The notes under the pieces are model-generated. The model was not told where the DNA came from. It was given only the letters and a program-made list of their open reading frames with translations, and made no database searches. From Onchidella celtica (lineage: Eukaryota; Mollusca; Gastropoda; Systellommatophora; Onchidiidae), in the NCBI GenBank assembly GCA_963931925.1, contig OZ007579.1, positions 48,032,271 to 48,096,270 on the forward strand: DNA of 64,000 nt. Direction: 5' to 3'. A program made the translations under genes and the position numbers. Positions 11,201 to 18,800 of this stretch are shown one piece after another (positions within the stretch are counted from its first letter, which is position 1; each line of letters begins with the position of its first letter).

Positions 11201-11911
11201 AATATGTGCCGACTTAAGTTCTGTCACTCATATGGTACTCTACCCGAAAGTGATAAAACGCTAACTCGGGGAAGAGAAAAAACGGAGAATTAGCAGAGAT
11301 CTGGGACGAGGATAGCCTGGCCAAAATGAGAGCAGCAACACCAATGGAGATGATGATAAGCCACATTAAATTGTTTTCTTAACAGCAAAGGTGAGAGCGA
11401 TAATTAACAGAAACAAGTAGCACCAGTTTGAAAACTGAATGGTTTACAGCATGAAAAGTTGTGTTCTTCGCCGCTCCCCCCCCCCCCCTTTAATTTTGAC
11501 CTCTTTGGTCAGCATTGTGTGGCTTGACTCGGTAACTGACTGAATCTGGCTTGAATAATTTGAATAAATGAATGACACAGTGTTAATAGAATTAGCCTTT
11601 TTATGCAGGAGATCAGTTACAAAGATCTGTATGCGGGTGTGCTTTTTTCATCTACAGATACATATTGTTGAGGCATTATTTTATGGTGCAGTCTGCATAC
11701 ATCTCTTTGTAACTGCTAGAGAGTTCGCTACAGTATAAGTGGACCGAAAACCATTTCTTGAACACATTGAAACGCTGTGAAAACAACGGGAAAACCCGAT
11801 AAAGTGACGTGCAGTTACCAGTGACCTGGAAATCCGAATGTCTCGTCGTTTTAAACCCAACGCATTTCAGTCTACTTACCCTGGAGGACTTGTGCCATAT
11901 CCCTCAGCCAT
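2369..11911 (-). CDS. TNF-superfamily ligand, 8-exon gene (reconstructed)
   Basis: This is a predicted type II membrane cytokine that would trimerise and bind TNF-receptor-family proteins at the cell surface. Exons (minus strand): 11911-11880, 9441-9333, 7954-7787, 7196-7169, 6648-6550, 4606-4404, 3787-3667 and 2493-2369. They total 885 bases, 294 residues plus TAA. Every intron is GT-AG and all exon phases match. Residues 1-11 are a short cytoplasmic tail, 14-32 a hydrophobic anchor, and 48-113 a stalk with Cys56, Cys59 and Cys90. The TNF homology domain runs from about 114 to 294. Its signatures are VSAHRRLVKP, GLYYVYSSIYF (near 190-200), CCDNC (240-244), YTGGIFVLNAGD (252-263) and the closing strand SSFFGLGLA. 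N-glycosylation sequons occur at Asn122 and Asn243. Family membership is firm. The receptor, the subfamily and the first exon are less certain, and no transcript was available. Confidence 0.88.
3667..3787 (-). CDS. TNF-ligand exon 7
   Basis: Acceptor TTTTGGCTTCAG and donor GTGAGTTT enclose 121 bases. The product runs from TWRQSVVLS through HSCCDNCTREKETSYT. The end joins the next exon to give the classic Y-x-G-G-I-F motif of TNF ligands. Confidence 0.88.
4404..4606 (-). CDS. TNF-ligand exon 6 (TNF domain core)
   Basis: A 203-base exon between acceptor CCTTCCCTAG and donor GTAAGG. It encodes the segment containing SGYHVLYSGLYYVYSSIYF, the most characteristic TNF-family strand pair, and Cys207. 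It exits in phase 0. Confidence 0.88.
4777..5156 (-). mobile_element. LINE reverse-transcriptase C-terminal remnant
   Basis: Three overlapping minus-strand frames carry successive pieces of the C-terminal tail common to RTE/CR1-like LINE polymerases. These are VDDKIPHTDIQKETQVTD, then KWKWAGHIGRTKNGRW with RWRDN, then LADGYILQWTDTA. At least two frameshifts separate them, so this is a dead fragment. It lies in intron 5 of the TNF-ligand gene, in the same orientation. The clade cannot be fixed from so short a piece. Confidence 0.75.
6220..6244. repeat. (AAGAT)n microsatellite
   Basis: About five perfect pentanucleotide copies lie in intron 5 of the TNF-ligand gene. Confidence 0.85.
6550..6648 (-). 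CDS. TNF-ligand exon 5 (start of the TNF domain)
   Basis: A pyrimidine-rich acceptor (TCTCTCCCTCACAG) and a GTAACC donor enclose 99 bases. The product includes RNVTVDHVSAHRRLVKP, matching the first strand of TNF homology domains, where an Ala-His pair is typical. Confidence 0.83.
7169..7196 (-). CDS. TNF-ligand exon 4 (28-base microexon)
   Basis: The acceptor CTATACAG and donor GTAAGTGA flank 28 bases that encode LTLKSQKKS plus one base. It was found because exons 3 and 5 are out of phase with each other. This short exon restores the phase exactly. The basic end (KKSR at the junction) precedes the TNF domain and might be a protease site, which is inference. Confidence 0.68.
7239..7655. repeat. 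TCTA/TCTG tetranucleotide array
   Basis: Over 400 bases of TCTA repeats are interspersed with TCTG blocks, within intron 3 of the TNF-ligand gene between the stalk exon and the microexon. The open frames it creates are artefacts of the repeat. Confidence 0.95.
7787..7954 (-). CDS. TNF-ligand exon 3 (extracellular stalk)
   Basis: This 168-base, phase 0-0 exon lies between acceptor TACTACAAGCAG and donor GTGAGCG. Only one frame is open. It carries three cysteines (CxxC, then one 31 residues later) and charged residues. It lies directly beside the TCTA microsatellite. I know no named domain for the stalk; the spacing is loosely saposin-like but not convincing. Confidence 0.78.
8156..8230. repeat. 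GA-rich microsatellite
   Basis: GA dinucleotides followed by GAG steps lie in intron 2 of the TNF-ligand gene, upstream (in gene sense) of exon 3. The surrounding 8,040-8,600 is generally purine-rich. Confidence 0.85.
8268..8283. repeat. Homopolymer C run
   Basis: Sixteen consecutive C residues. Similar long G or C runs recur at 50,748-50,761 (14 G), 58,990-59,006 (17 G), 59,500-59,512 and near 62,000. All are prone to length error in sequencing. Confidence 0.9.
9333..9441 (-). CDS. TNF-ligand exon 2 (transmembrane anchor)
   Basis: The acceptor is TTTATTCCACAG and the donor is GTGCGTTT. One base plus 36 codons encode a strongly hydrophobic stretch (WSFIVIVVCVVITVTCLIV) followed by a short polar linker. 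It is the only hydrophobic segment in the protein and lies near the N-terminus, as expected for a type II signal anchor. Confidence 0.82.
9592..9842. mobile_element. MITE-like element with about 69-bp terminal inverted repeats
   Basis: The left arm (9,592-9,660) and the reverse complement of the right arm (9,774-9,842) share CGTGAT, TTTTCCGTACGAGCTTTA, TCAGGAGCG, GCAGCAA and CCAAACACAGG, with a few mismatches. The two arms enclose about 110 unique bases. No transposase is present and I could not define a target-site duplication, so the superfamily is unknown. It lies in intron 1 of the TNF-ligand gene. Confidence 0.7.
10104..10565 (+). mobile_element. tRNA-derived SINE, copy 1
   Basis: The tRNA-like head carries an A box (TGGTCTAGAGG, 10,114-10,124) and a B box (GGTTCGATCC, 10,157-10,166) of an RNA polymerase III promoter. 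A conserved body follows, then a TTAAA-repeat segment, a C-rich and A-rich middle, and an ACAAATAC-type tail. The same layout recurs at 54,770-55,233. It is inserted in intron 1 of the TNF-ligand gene, in the opposite orientation. ATTCT on both sides may be a short target duplication. Confidence 0.85.
11880..11911 (-). CDS. TNF-ligand coding exon 1 (start codon)
   Basis: The ATG is at 11,911-11,909, followed by ten codons and two leftover bases. The donor GTAAGTAG at 11,879 is near-perfect. The exit phase matches exon 2. The exon encodes the short cytoplasmic tail beginning MAEGYGTSPP. Upstream in-frame sequence is open to a TGA near 11,980 but has no other ATG. Confidence 0.75.
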
Positions 11912-11995
11912 GAATTTCTCGTTTTTTTTTTCAGAGCAGTGAATAAATGGGCCAACCGTTTCGGAACTTATCTGTCGTCAGGAGGGATGTTGGCG

Positions 11996-12004
11996 TTTTA
12001 TATA
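11996..12004 (-). promoter_or_regulatory. TATA box of the TNF-ligand gene
   Basis: On the minus strand the sequence reads TATATAAAA, 85 bases upstream of the start codon. That predicts transcription start near 11,970 and a 5' leader of about 60 bases. Match and position are good; use is inferred. Confidence 0.55.
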
Positions 12005-12021
12005 ATAACAAGTGCACAAAC

Positions 12022-12033
12022 GGGGAAGTTCCC
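12022..12033. promoter_or_regulatory. kappaB-like site
   Basis: GGGGAAGTTCCC is a near-palindrome that matches the NF-kappaB/Rel consensus GGGRNWYYCC at nine of ten positions (GGGAAGTTCC). It lies about 18 bp upstream of the TATA box in gene sense. NF-kappaB control of TNF genes is established in vertebrates; here it is inference. Confidence 0.4.
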
Positions 12034-12571
12034 AAAATACCTAATGACTGTGACTAACTCTCGCTCGACGTTAGTTAATTCAGTTTGACTCGATTAAGGT
12101 TGATGGCCTTGTACGCCACGAATGTGGAGGGGGTAAACTTAGTAGGGGAGAAGGGGAGTTTAAAGTTGTTGATGAGCATGAAAGATTATTATCACGAGGA
12201 TGGTCGGTGGCCTTGTGCGCCACGAGTCTAGAGGGGGTGAGCTTAGCAGGGGAAAACACGGTTTTTAACATTGTTGACGAGCGTGAAAAGATACGGCAGG
12301 TTTCACGCTTGTGGTCTGCATTTAGCCCAAAAATGTTGAAAAATAATGTAGAATCAATGATGGATTATTATATATCTGTTGGAAGGGAATCATTTGGGGA
12401 TCCCAAAAATGATAATTAATTGAGCTTGAGACTCACCTATATTTCATAATATTGCACTGAAGTTACCTGCCCTTGGAAATTCAGAATTTGTAGAGTGAAC
12501 AGAAAACCCTCTGGTAACACATATAAATGCAACAGAAACACATAGGAACATAACAACTAGAGCAGGACATG

Positions 12572-12576
12572 CTTAT
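12572..12576. repeat. Target-site duplication, left copy (CTTAT)
   Basis: CTTAT lies directly before the 5' LTR and again directly after the 3' LTR at 21,014-21,018. Five bases is the usual length for gypsy-class integrases. Confidence 0.92.
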
Positions 12577-13857
12577 TGTCAGGATTAGGATTTGAATTGC
12601 CGTGCTGGGTCACGCATTGTTTATTACATGGCATCATTGATTTTAGTCAGTCCAAACGTCCTTGAACTGTTCTCGTGGACAGTTTGTTTTTGTAACGCTT
12701 TTCTTAGAGATGGAAAGAAAGTGGGTCAGGATAGAACGAATGGATAAATTAACAGTGACGATGCAGTTTGCAACCCCGTAGTTTGGGTGTACTTTAACAG
12801 GGAAAGACGGGGCGAATAAGGGGTGAATAAATTCGTACATAAAACGTTTAGGGTGTAGAGACTTTGCGAAAGGTTTTGACATCCTAAGTCTGACTTTGTC
12901 TGTTACTATTAATAGAATCTATTGGCGCTGCGAGCGGAGCTCGAAGTGGATGCACCAATCAAATTTGAGCAGTCACGTGATTTGCAGAAGATAAGCGGTG
13001 ACATGTTTATGCTACCTGACTCCATGCAGCGTATCCTATTCTGCGAAGGTGTCGGCTAAGGTTCAGCCAGAGGGAACCATAAGACTGTTAACGTCATGTC
13101 TATGTCCTGGATAGACAATGAAAATAACCCACAGCTCTTTTCTCCAGTTCCCTGAAATCGTTTCAGGGAACCAATCGTAAGTCCATCAAAATGATTCGAG
13201 ATGATGTGAATCTGACCCTAACTTTCCAGTAGAAGTGCGACCAAGGGAATGCAAGACCATAAAGTTTTACTTGCAATTAAGATCTAGAAAGAGTGACTGA
13301 TATACACATTTGTAAATTGTAATTTGATGTGTCTGGATGAGGCTGGGGATTGCCAGCCCATCCTAGAACAGATCTAGATCTATCTTAACTACGTCAGTGT
13401 GTCTTGACGGTTTGATCCTTTATAAGCAGTTAAATGAGTTAATATTGTCGTCTGAGACATAAGTATATTATTTGTGAAGTAGTAGGCAGTCTATATTTCT
13501 GAAGATAAATAATTACTAAGTAAACTGTGAATGAATCAGAATGATATAGAGTCTCAAATCTCTTAAGACTCTAGAGGAGATTTATAGTTATGTATTTTAG
13601 TATTTTCATTTGATGCTGCTGATGTTGTCTTTTGATATGTAAGATAGACGAAATTGTTAGGACTTTTAGGTAATAAATTTGTGGCCCTACAAGGTCCTTG
13701 ATATAACTTACTCGAAATTGTTATTAGTGTATGTGGCATGGTATGGCAGAGTAATTTCTAAAACCTCTCGATTTAAATGCAGTCGAACACCTAAATTTAT
13801 AATTTAGTAATCCCCAACGTAACACTCGAGGGCACACCCCTCTTCCAACTCGTAACA
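12577..13857 (+). repeat. 5' LTR
   Basis: Begins TGTCAGGATTAGG and ends CGTAACA. Its length equals that of the 3' LTR. It contains a perfect hairpin at 13,147-13,171. I could not fix U3, R and U5 boundaries. Confidence 0.95.
13147..13171 (+). other. LTR hairpin (5' LTR copy)
   Basis: GTTCCCTGAAA and TTTCAGGGAAC form perfect 11-bp arms around a three-base loop. The 3' LTR has the same structure at 20,303-20,327. The diverged solo LTR keeps a hairpin at the matching place (57,657-57,686). Confidence 0.75.
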
Positions 13858-13880
13858 CTGGAGAGGGACCCTTAAAGAAC
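13858..13880 (+). promoter_or_regulatory. Putative primer-binding site
   Basis: TGG starts two bases after the 5' LTR, the usual place and start of a site complementary to a tRNA 3' CCA end. I could not identify the priming tRNA by eye. Confidence 0.45.
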
Positions 13881-14275
13881 TTTAGATAACGCCATGCCAC
13901 TTAGATAAATTATTTAAAACCTATTGTATTTTTTTATTCCATTATTTCATATTGTACTGTTGTAATATTATGTTTTCAGGTCTTTTATTATAGAGTTAAA
14001 CAATTTGTATTAATCCAATATTTTGTATTTCAATTTCATATGGTGAACTCATCCCATTGACCCGTGGACACCGGCGAGGGAACCCTTTCATCATCCGGTT
14101 TTACTTCAGACAGAAATACAAGTTTGGGCTTGGAGCTATGGATTGAGGATATTTACCATCTGAATTCCTCAAAAATAAAGATAAGTGATCCATCTATCTA
14201 ACAGTCTTGGGGAGGGCGACGTACTTTCCGCTCTGTGTGTATTGTTCCAGGCCATTTTACTATTTACTATATGTT

Positions 14276-14416
14276 TAGTTTAAGTGATACTGCCTGTAAT
14301 TTTCAGAGAGAGATAAAGTGTTTGCAGTTTAAGTGATACTGCCTGTAATTTTCAGAGAGAGATAAAGTGTTTGCAGTTTAAGTGATACTGCCTGTAATTT
14401 TGAGAGAGAGAGATAG
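14276..14416 (+). repeat. 49-bp tandem repeat in the element leader
   Basis: Two full copies and one partial, diverging copy of a 49-bp unit starting AGTTTAAGTGATACTGCC lie between the 5' LTR and gag. The first two copies are identical. Confidence 0.9.
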
Positions 14417-14557
14417 AACGTTCTTTTCGCGAAGCAGTGCTAACATAAGACACTGAGTTAATATTAACAGTCAATAACTGTTCATATAAGATATTGATAC
14501 CGCGATATACCGTAACATTGGGTAAATATTTACTAACTTTACAGACTTTAACATATC

Positions 14558-15250
14558 ATGGCTGAGTTTCTTAAATATTTAGAATCTGCCAAAGTTCTGG
14601 GCATACCAGAGGAAGAACGCGCCGCGTGGTGCGAACGACACGTACAACAAGACCGAGAGCGCGAGGATCGAAAAGAAGCAAGAGAAAGAGAAAGAGAAAA
14701 AGAAGAAAGAGAAAGAGAAAAAGAAGTAGAAAGAGAAAAGGAAAGAGAAAGAGAAAGGGAGAAAGAAAGAGAGAGAGAAAAGGAAAGACAGCATGAACTA
14801 GCAATTAAAAAGTTAGAGCAACAATCGCTTGTAACACCCACTACTGCCACCAATTCTTATGCTACTAAACCAAAACTACCACCATTTAATGAAAAACTCG
14901 ACCGGATCGACGCATATTTACATCGGTTCGAGTTACACGCTAAATGCGTCGGATGGCAGCAGGCGATGTACAGTTCATGCCTGTCCAATTTATTAACGGG
15001 TAAGGCTTTAGAGGTATTTCACAGCCTTAAAGTAGAAGATGCCAACGATTATGACAAGCTTAAAACAGCACTGCTTAAGCGATTCCAGCATACCGAGGAT
15101 GGCTTCCATCAAAGATTTCGCTCATGTAAACCTGAGCCATCTGAAAATTTCTCAACTTATGTCAATCGGTTGAAACATTATTTAGATCGCTGGATTGAGC
15201 TCGCGAACGTAATACCGGAAATTATTCCCAACTATACGATTTGGTCTTAA
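14558..15250 (+). CDS. gag: gag, N-terminal part
   Basis: A 230-codon frame starting at the first ATG after the leader. Residues 30-85 are an extreme Glu/Arg/Lys coiled-coil-like stretch encoded by near-pure GA sequence. Residues 100-220 resemble the retrotransposon Gag/capsid fold, with FNEKLDRIDAYLHRFE, CLSNLLTGKALEVFHSL and FSTYVNRLKHYLDRW. Homology is lost in the last 20 or so codons, where the frame shifts and ends at TAA. The protein would build the particle. Compared with related elements, the break looks like a one-base indel between about 15,199 and 15,225. Confidence 0.85.
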   Translation: MAEFLKYLESAKVLGIPEEERAAWCERHVQQDREREDRKEAREREREKEEREREKEVEREKEREREREKEREREKERQHELAIKKLEQQSLVTPTTATNSYATKPKLPPFNEKLDRIDAYLHRFELHAKCVGWQQAMYSSCLSNLLTGKALEVFHSLKVEDANDYDKLKTALLKRFQHTEDGFHQRFRSCKPEPSENFSTYVNRLKHYLDRWIELANVIPEIIPNYTIWS

Positions 15251-15849
15251 AGGACCAAATCTATACCGCATGTCATTCCGATTTAGTCGCCCACCTTAAA
15301 GAGAGGGCTCCGACATCCTCTGAAGAAATCACATCGTGCGCCGAACGATACGCGTCCGCTCACCCAAATCGCCCTTTGGCAAAGCCTTCAACTACAACAC
15401 CGTGTTATGCCAACGTAGGCAAAGGAGCGCCAACCGGACACGATCGTTCAAGGCCGACTCGTCGTCAGGCCCCAAATTCACGCTTTCAATCAGAGCCGCC
15501 TTTTTGTAGACAGAGAGATTTTCCGAATCGAGGTAATGTATCCCCGCGTCGAGGATACCAGAGTTATTCTTTTTACGAGCCTCGCCCATATTATCGTGGC
15601 AACTATCCAGGCCAACAATATAACCGGCCTCAGGGACCGCCGCGACGAGTGCATTTTGATGATAGTTATAATTATAGTAGACCGCAGAGTCTTCCCTATC
15701 GTGGAAACGATCCTAATCGTACTATATGTTATAAGTGTAATAGGGTAGGCCACATACAGAGATTTTGTAACGTGAAATTGGAATCCGCAAATGCCTGCTC
15801 GGTTAAACCTACACTTTATGAGACTGACGGTCATTCTGAATCTTCATGA
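15241..15849 (+). CDS. gag: gag, C-terminal part with zinc knuckle
   Basis: This continues gag in the +1 phase relative to the N-terminal part. The frame is open from 15,199, so the 15,241 start is only the first possible initiator and probably not a real start. It begins with capsid-like LVLKDQIYTACHSDLVAHL, then a basic Arg/Tyr/Pro-rich stretch. It ends with one CCHC nucleocapsid knuckle (C-x2-C-x4-H-x4-C, CYKCNRVGHIQRFC) that would bind the genomic RNA. It terminates at TGA 15,847-15,849, in frame with pol. Confidence 0.85.
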   Translation: MVLKDQIYTACHSDLVAHLKERAPTSSEEITSCAERYASAHPNRPLAKPSTTTPCYANVGKGAPTGHDRSRPTRRQAPNSRFQSEPPFCRQRDFPNRGNVSPRRGYQSYSFYEPRPYYRGNYPGQQYNRPQGPPRRVHFDDSYNYSRPQSLPYRGNDPNRTICYKCNRVGHIQRFCNVKLESANACSVKPTLYETDGHSESS

Positions 15850-15870
15850 CAATCAAAGACTATTCCAGTC

Positions 15871-18800
15871 ATGTCCGCCCTACATGAACTGGGTGAATTA
15901 ACATTTTACCAGGGCCGCGTGAACGCGATTCGCGCTTCTGTTCTACGTGACTCCGGATGCACGACTATCGGCGTTCGACAGTCACTAGTCCGTCCAACAC
16001 AATTTTTGGACAAGGAGGTAACTTGTATTACTTTTGGCGGATCTGTAGAGCGATTCCGTCTTGCAGAAGTTTATATTGATACACCTTTTCTCACAGGTAT
16101 TGTTACTGCATGTGTACTGCCTAATCCAGTGGCTGATGTAATCATAGGGAATGTACCTCAAGTAAATAAGTTTCCTATCGGTAACTTGGAAATTTGGACT
16201 GAGGATGAGAGTGTTGCTTGTGCGACAACACGCTTACAATCGAGTCGACGAGCAGACAGTCCATTGAGTAATCCTACTATTGAAGTGAACATTACGTCTA
16301 GTGCATTTCATGATGAGCAACATTCAGATCCCACATTGAAACATTTGTTTGCTAAGGTTGATCCTACCGCACCGGATACCTCTAAGTTTCTTATGAAAGA
16401 TGACTTATTATATCGTAATTTCCGGAATAAGCGAGAGGCCGTTATGCAACTTGTAGTACCGAGATCTTTTCGTCGCGACATTATTCGTCTCGCGCATGAC
16501 ACTTCCTTGGCGGGTCACCAGGGAAAGGCCAGAACTAAGTCTCGAATACTATCGCATTTTTTTTGGCCCAGTATTTACGCAGATGTAAACCGGTTCGTAT
16601 CAACATGTGACGTATGTCAAAGACGTACCCCTAAAGGAAGAGCATCGAGAGCTCCTCTGCAGGAGATGCCTATGGTCTCCAGACCATTTGAGCGCGTTGC
16701 CGTAGATATAGTTGGTCCTCTACACAAGTCAGACAGAGGACATCGTTTTATACTTTCTGTCATTGACTACGCAACCCGTTGGCCAGAGGCCATTCCGCTA
16801 AAAGACATTTCAGCTGATCATGTCGCTGAAGCTCTTATTACTATTTTTTCGCGTCTAGGGTTTCCGGTTGAAATTTTATCGGACAGAGGTCCACAGTTTA
16901 CCTCTGAGCTTTTTAAGAAAGTCTTGGAATTGGTCGGGATTAAACAAAGATTGACATCTCCATACCACCCACAGTCTAATGGCTGCTGTGAACGTTGGAA
17001 TGCTACCATGAAAAGTATGCTTGCACGAGTTTCCGCCGACAAACCGAGTGATTGGGATCGACAACTCCCCGCTATTCTTTTTGCATACCGAGAACTACCG
17101 AACGCATCGACGGGTTTTTCCCCCTTCGAATTATTGTATGGTCGTAAACCGCGTGGTCCAATGGCCATACTCCATGATTTATTCGCCGGATCAGACACCG
17201 ACGACAATGATACGCGGTCTGCATATCAATACGTTGTAGACTTGCGAAATCGAATTCTTAACGCATGTCAGCTCGCACAAAAATCTTCAGCTGCGCATGC
17301 TAGTCTTTATAAACAATATCGTGATCAAGGCAGCCGATTGCGAACCTTGACCGTCGGAGACCAAACTCTTGTTCTCCTTCCGGAAACGAAAAATAAACTC
17401 CTCCTTACATGGAAAGGACCTTTCAAAGTTCTAAAGAGACTTTCTCGAGTAAATTATCTTATCAAGATTCGGGGACAGGACAAAGTCTTCCATATAAATA
17501 TGTTAAAGCAGTACCTATCCGACGATGATAATCGACAGAATAATCACCGAAATGTGGTTGCACAGGCCAATGCGGCCTTGGTTTCAGTTGACGATGATGA
17601 TCCTATTAAGATAGAGAATTCAATACCCGCACTTCGATCTTCTGAAAACACTTCGGATGTGAATATAAATCCAGATTTATCTGAATCGCAAAGGCAAGAT
17701 TTAAGAGATTTGCTTAACGAGTTTACTACAGTCTTTACTGATCTACCAGGTAATACTTCTTTGGTACAGCATGTTATAAGATTAAAGACGGATATACCCG
17801 TCTTTGTTAAACCATACCCGCGTCCGCTGCACGCACAAGAGACTATAATAACCGAGGTACGTAACATGTTTCACCTGGGAGTGATAGAACGATCGACGAG
17901 TCCATATAACTCACCCATCGTCTTAGTGAAAAAAAAAGATGATACCGTGCGTTTTTGTATTGATTATCGTAAACTTAATGAGGTTACAATATATGACGCG
18001 GAACCGATTCCCAACCAGGAGAATCTTTTTGCTCAGTTAGCGAGGGCAACGATTTTTTCTAAAATCGATCTTTCCAAAGGTTATTGGCAAATTCCGCTTG
18101 ATGAGAATAGCAAGCAATATACCGCTTTTCAGACTCCGTTGGGTCTTATGCAGTGGCGCTATATGCCTTTCGGGTTAGTTACAGCCCCTGCTACTTTCGC
18201 CCGTATGATGACAATATTGCTCCAGGGTATGAATTCCGTATTGTCGTATTTTGACGACATTTGTATTTATGAAACCGATTGGTCGGGCCACCTTGCAGCC
18301 CTACGACAAGTTTTTATTGCTCTTCGTCGAGCTGGCCTTACGGCAAAACCCAGTAAGGTATTTTTAGGCTACAATGAAATTAATATTCTGGGCCATACAA
18401 TTGCCCACGGTGTTCAGACTCCTGATGACAAGAAGATAACTACCATCTTAAAGCTCCAACCTCCTCGAACTAAGAAAGAAGTTCGTAGTTTATTGGGCTT
18501 TCTTAACTATTATAGGAAATTCATTCCAAATTTTTCTTCGCTTACAGCTCCGTTATCGGACCTCACAAGAAAGAATTTTCCTAATAAAGTGAAATGGACA
18601 ACCGAATGTGCTGATACACTTCGTACCGTTCAACAATTGTTTTCCACTTCCCCCATTCTCATACTGCCAGATATTAACCAAATATTTATTGTCCGCACTG
18701 ATGCGTCGGACAAGGGATTGGGAGCTGTGTTATTACAGGAACGAGACGATACCTTGCGGCCATGTCTATACGCCAGCCGCAAGTTGCTAGATAGGGAATG

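Larger units (their letters stand above)
11912..12571 (-). promoter_or_regulatory. 5' flank and promoter region of the TNF-ligand gene
   Basis: This 660-bp stretch separates the TNF-ligand start codon from the LTR element. It holds the TATA box, the kappaB-like site, a second GC-capped palindrome GGGGATCCC (12,396-12,404) and no open frame of interest. An additional upstream noncoding exon cannot be excluded: there is a GTGAGT donor on the minus strand near 12,435. Confidence 0.45.

Noticed and set aside
12643-12882. A 79-codon frame repeated at 19,799-20,038
   Set aside because: It lies on the minus strand of both LTRs. Its identity reflects the LTR pair, not a gene.
14548-14853. Ser/Leu/Phe-rich minus-strand frames
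   Set aside because: Antisense shadow of the GA-rich gag coiled coil.
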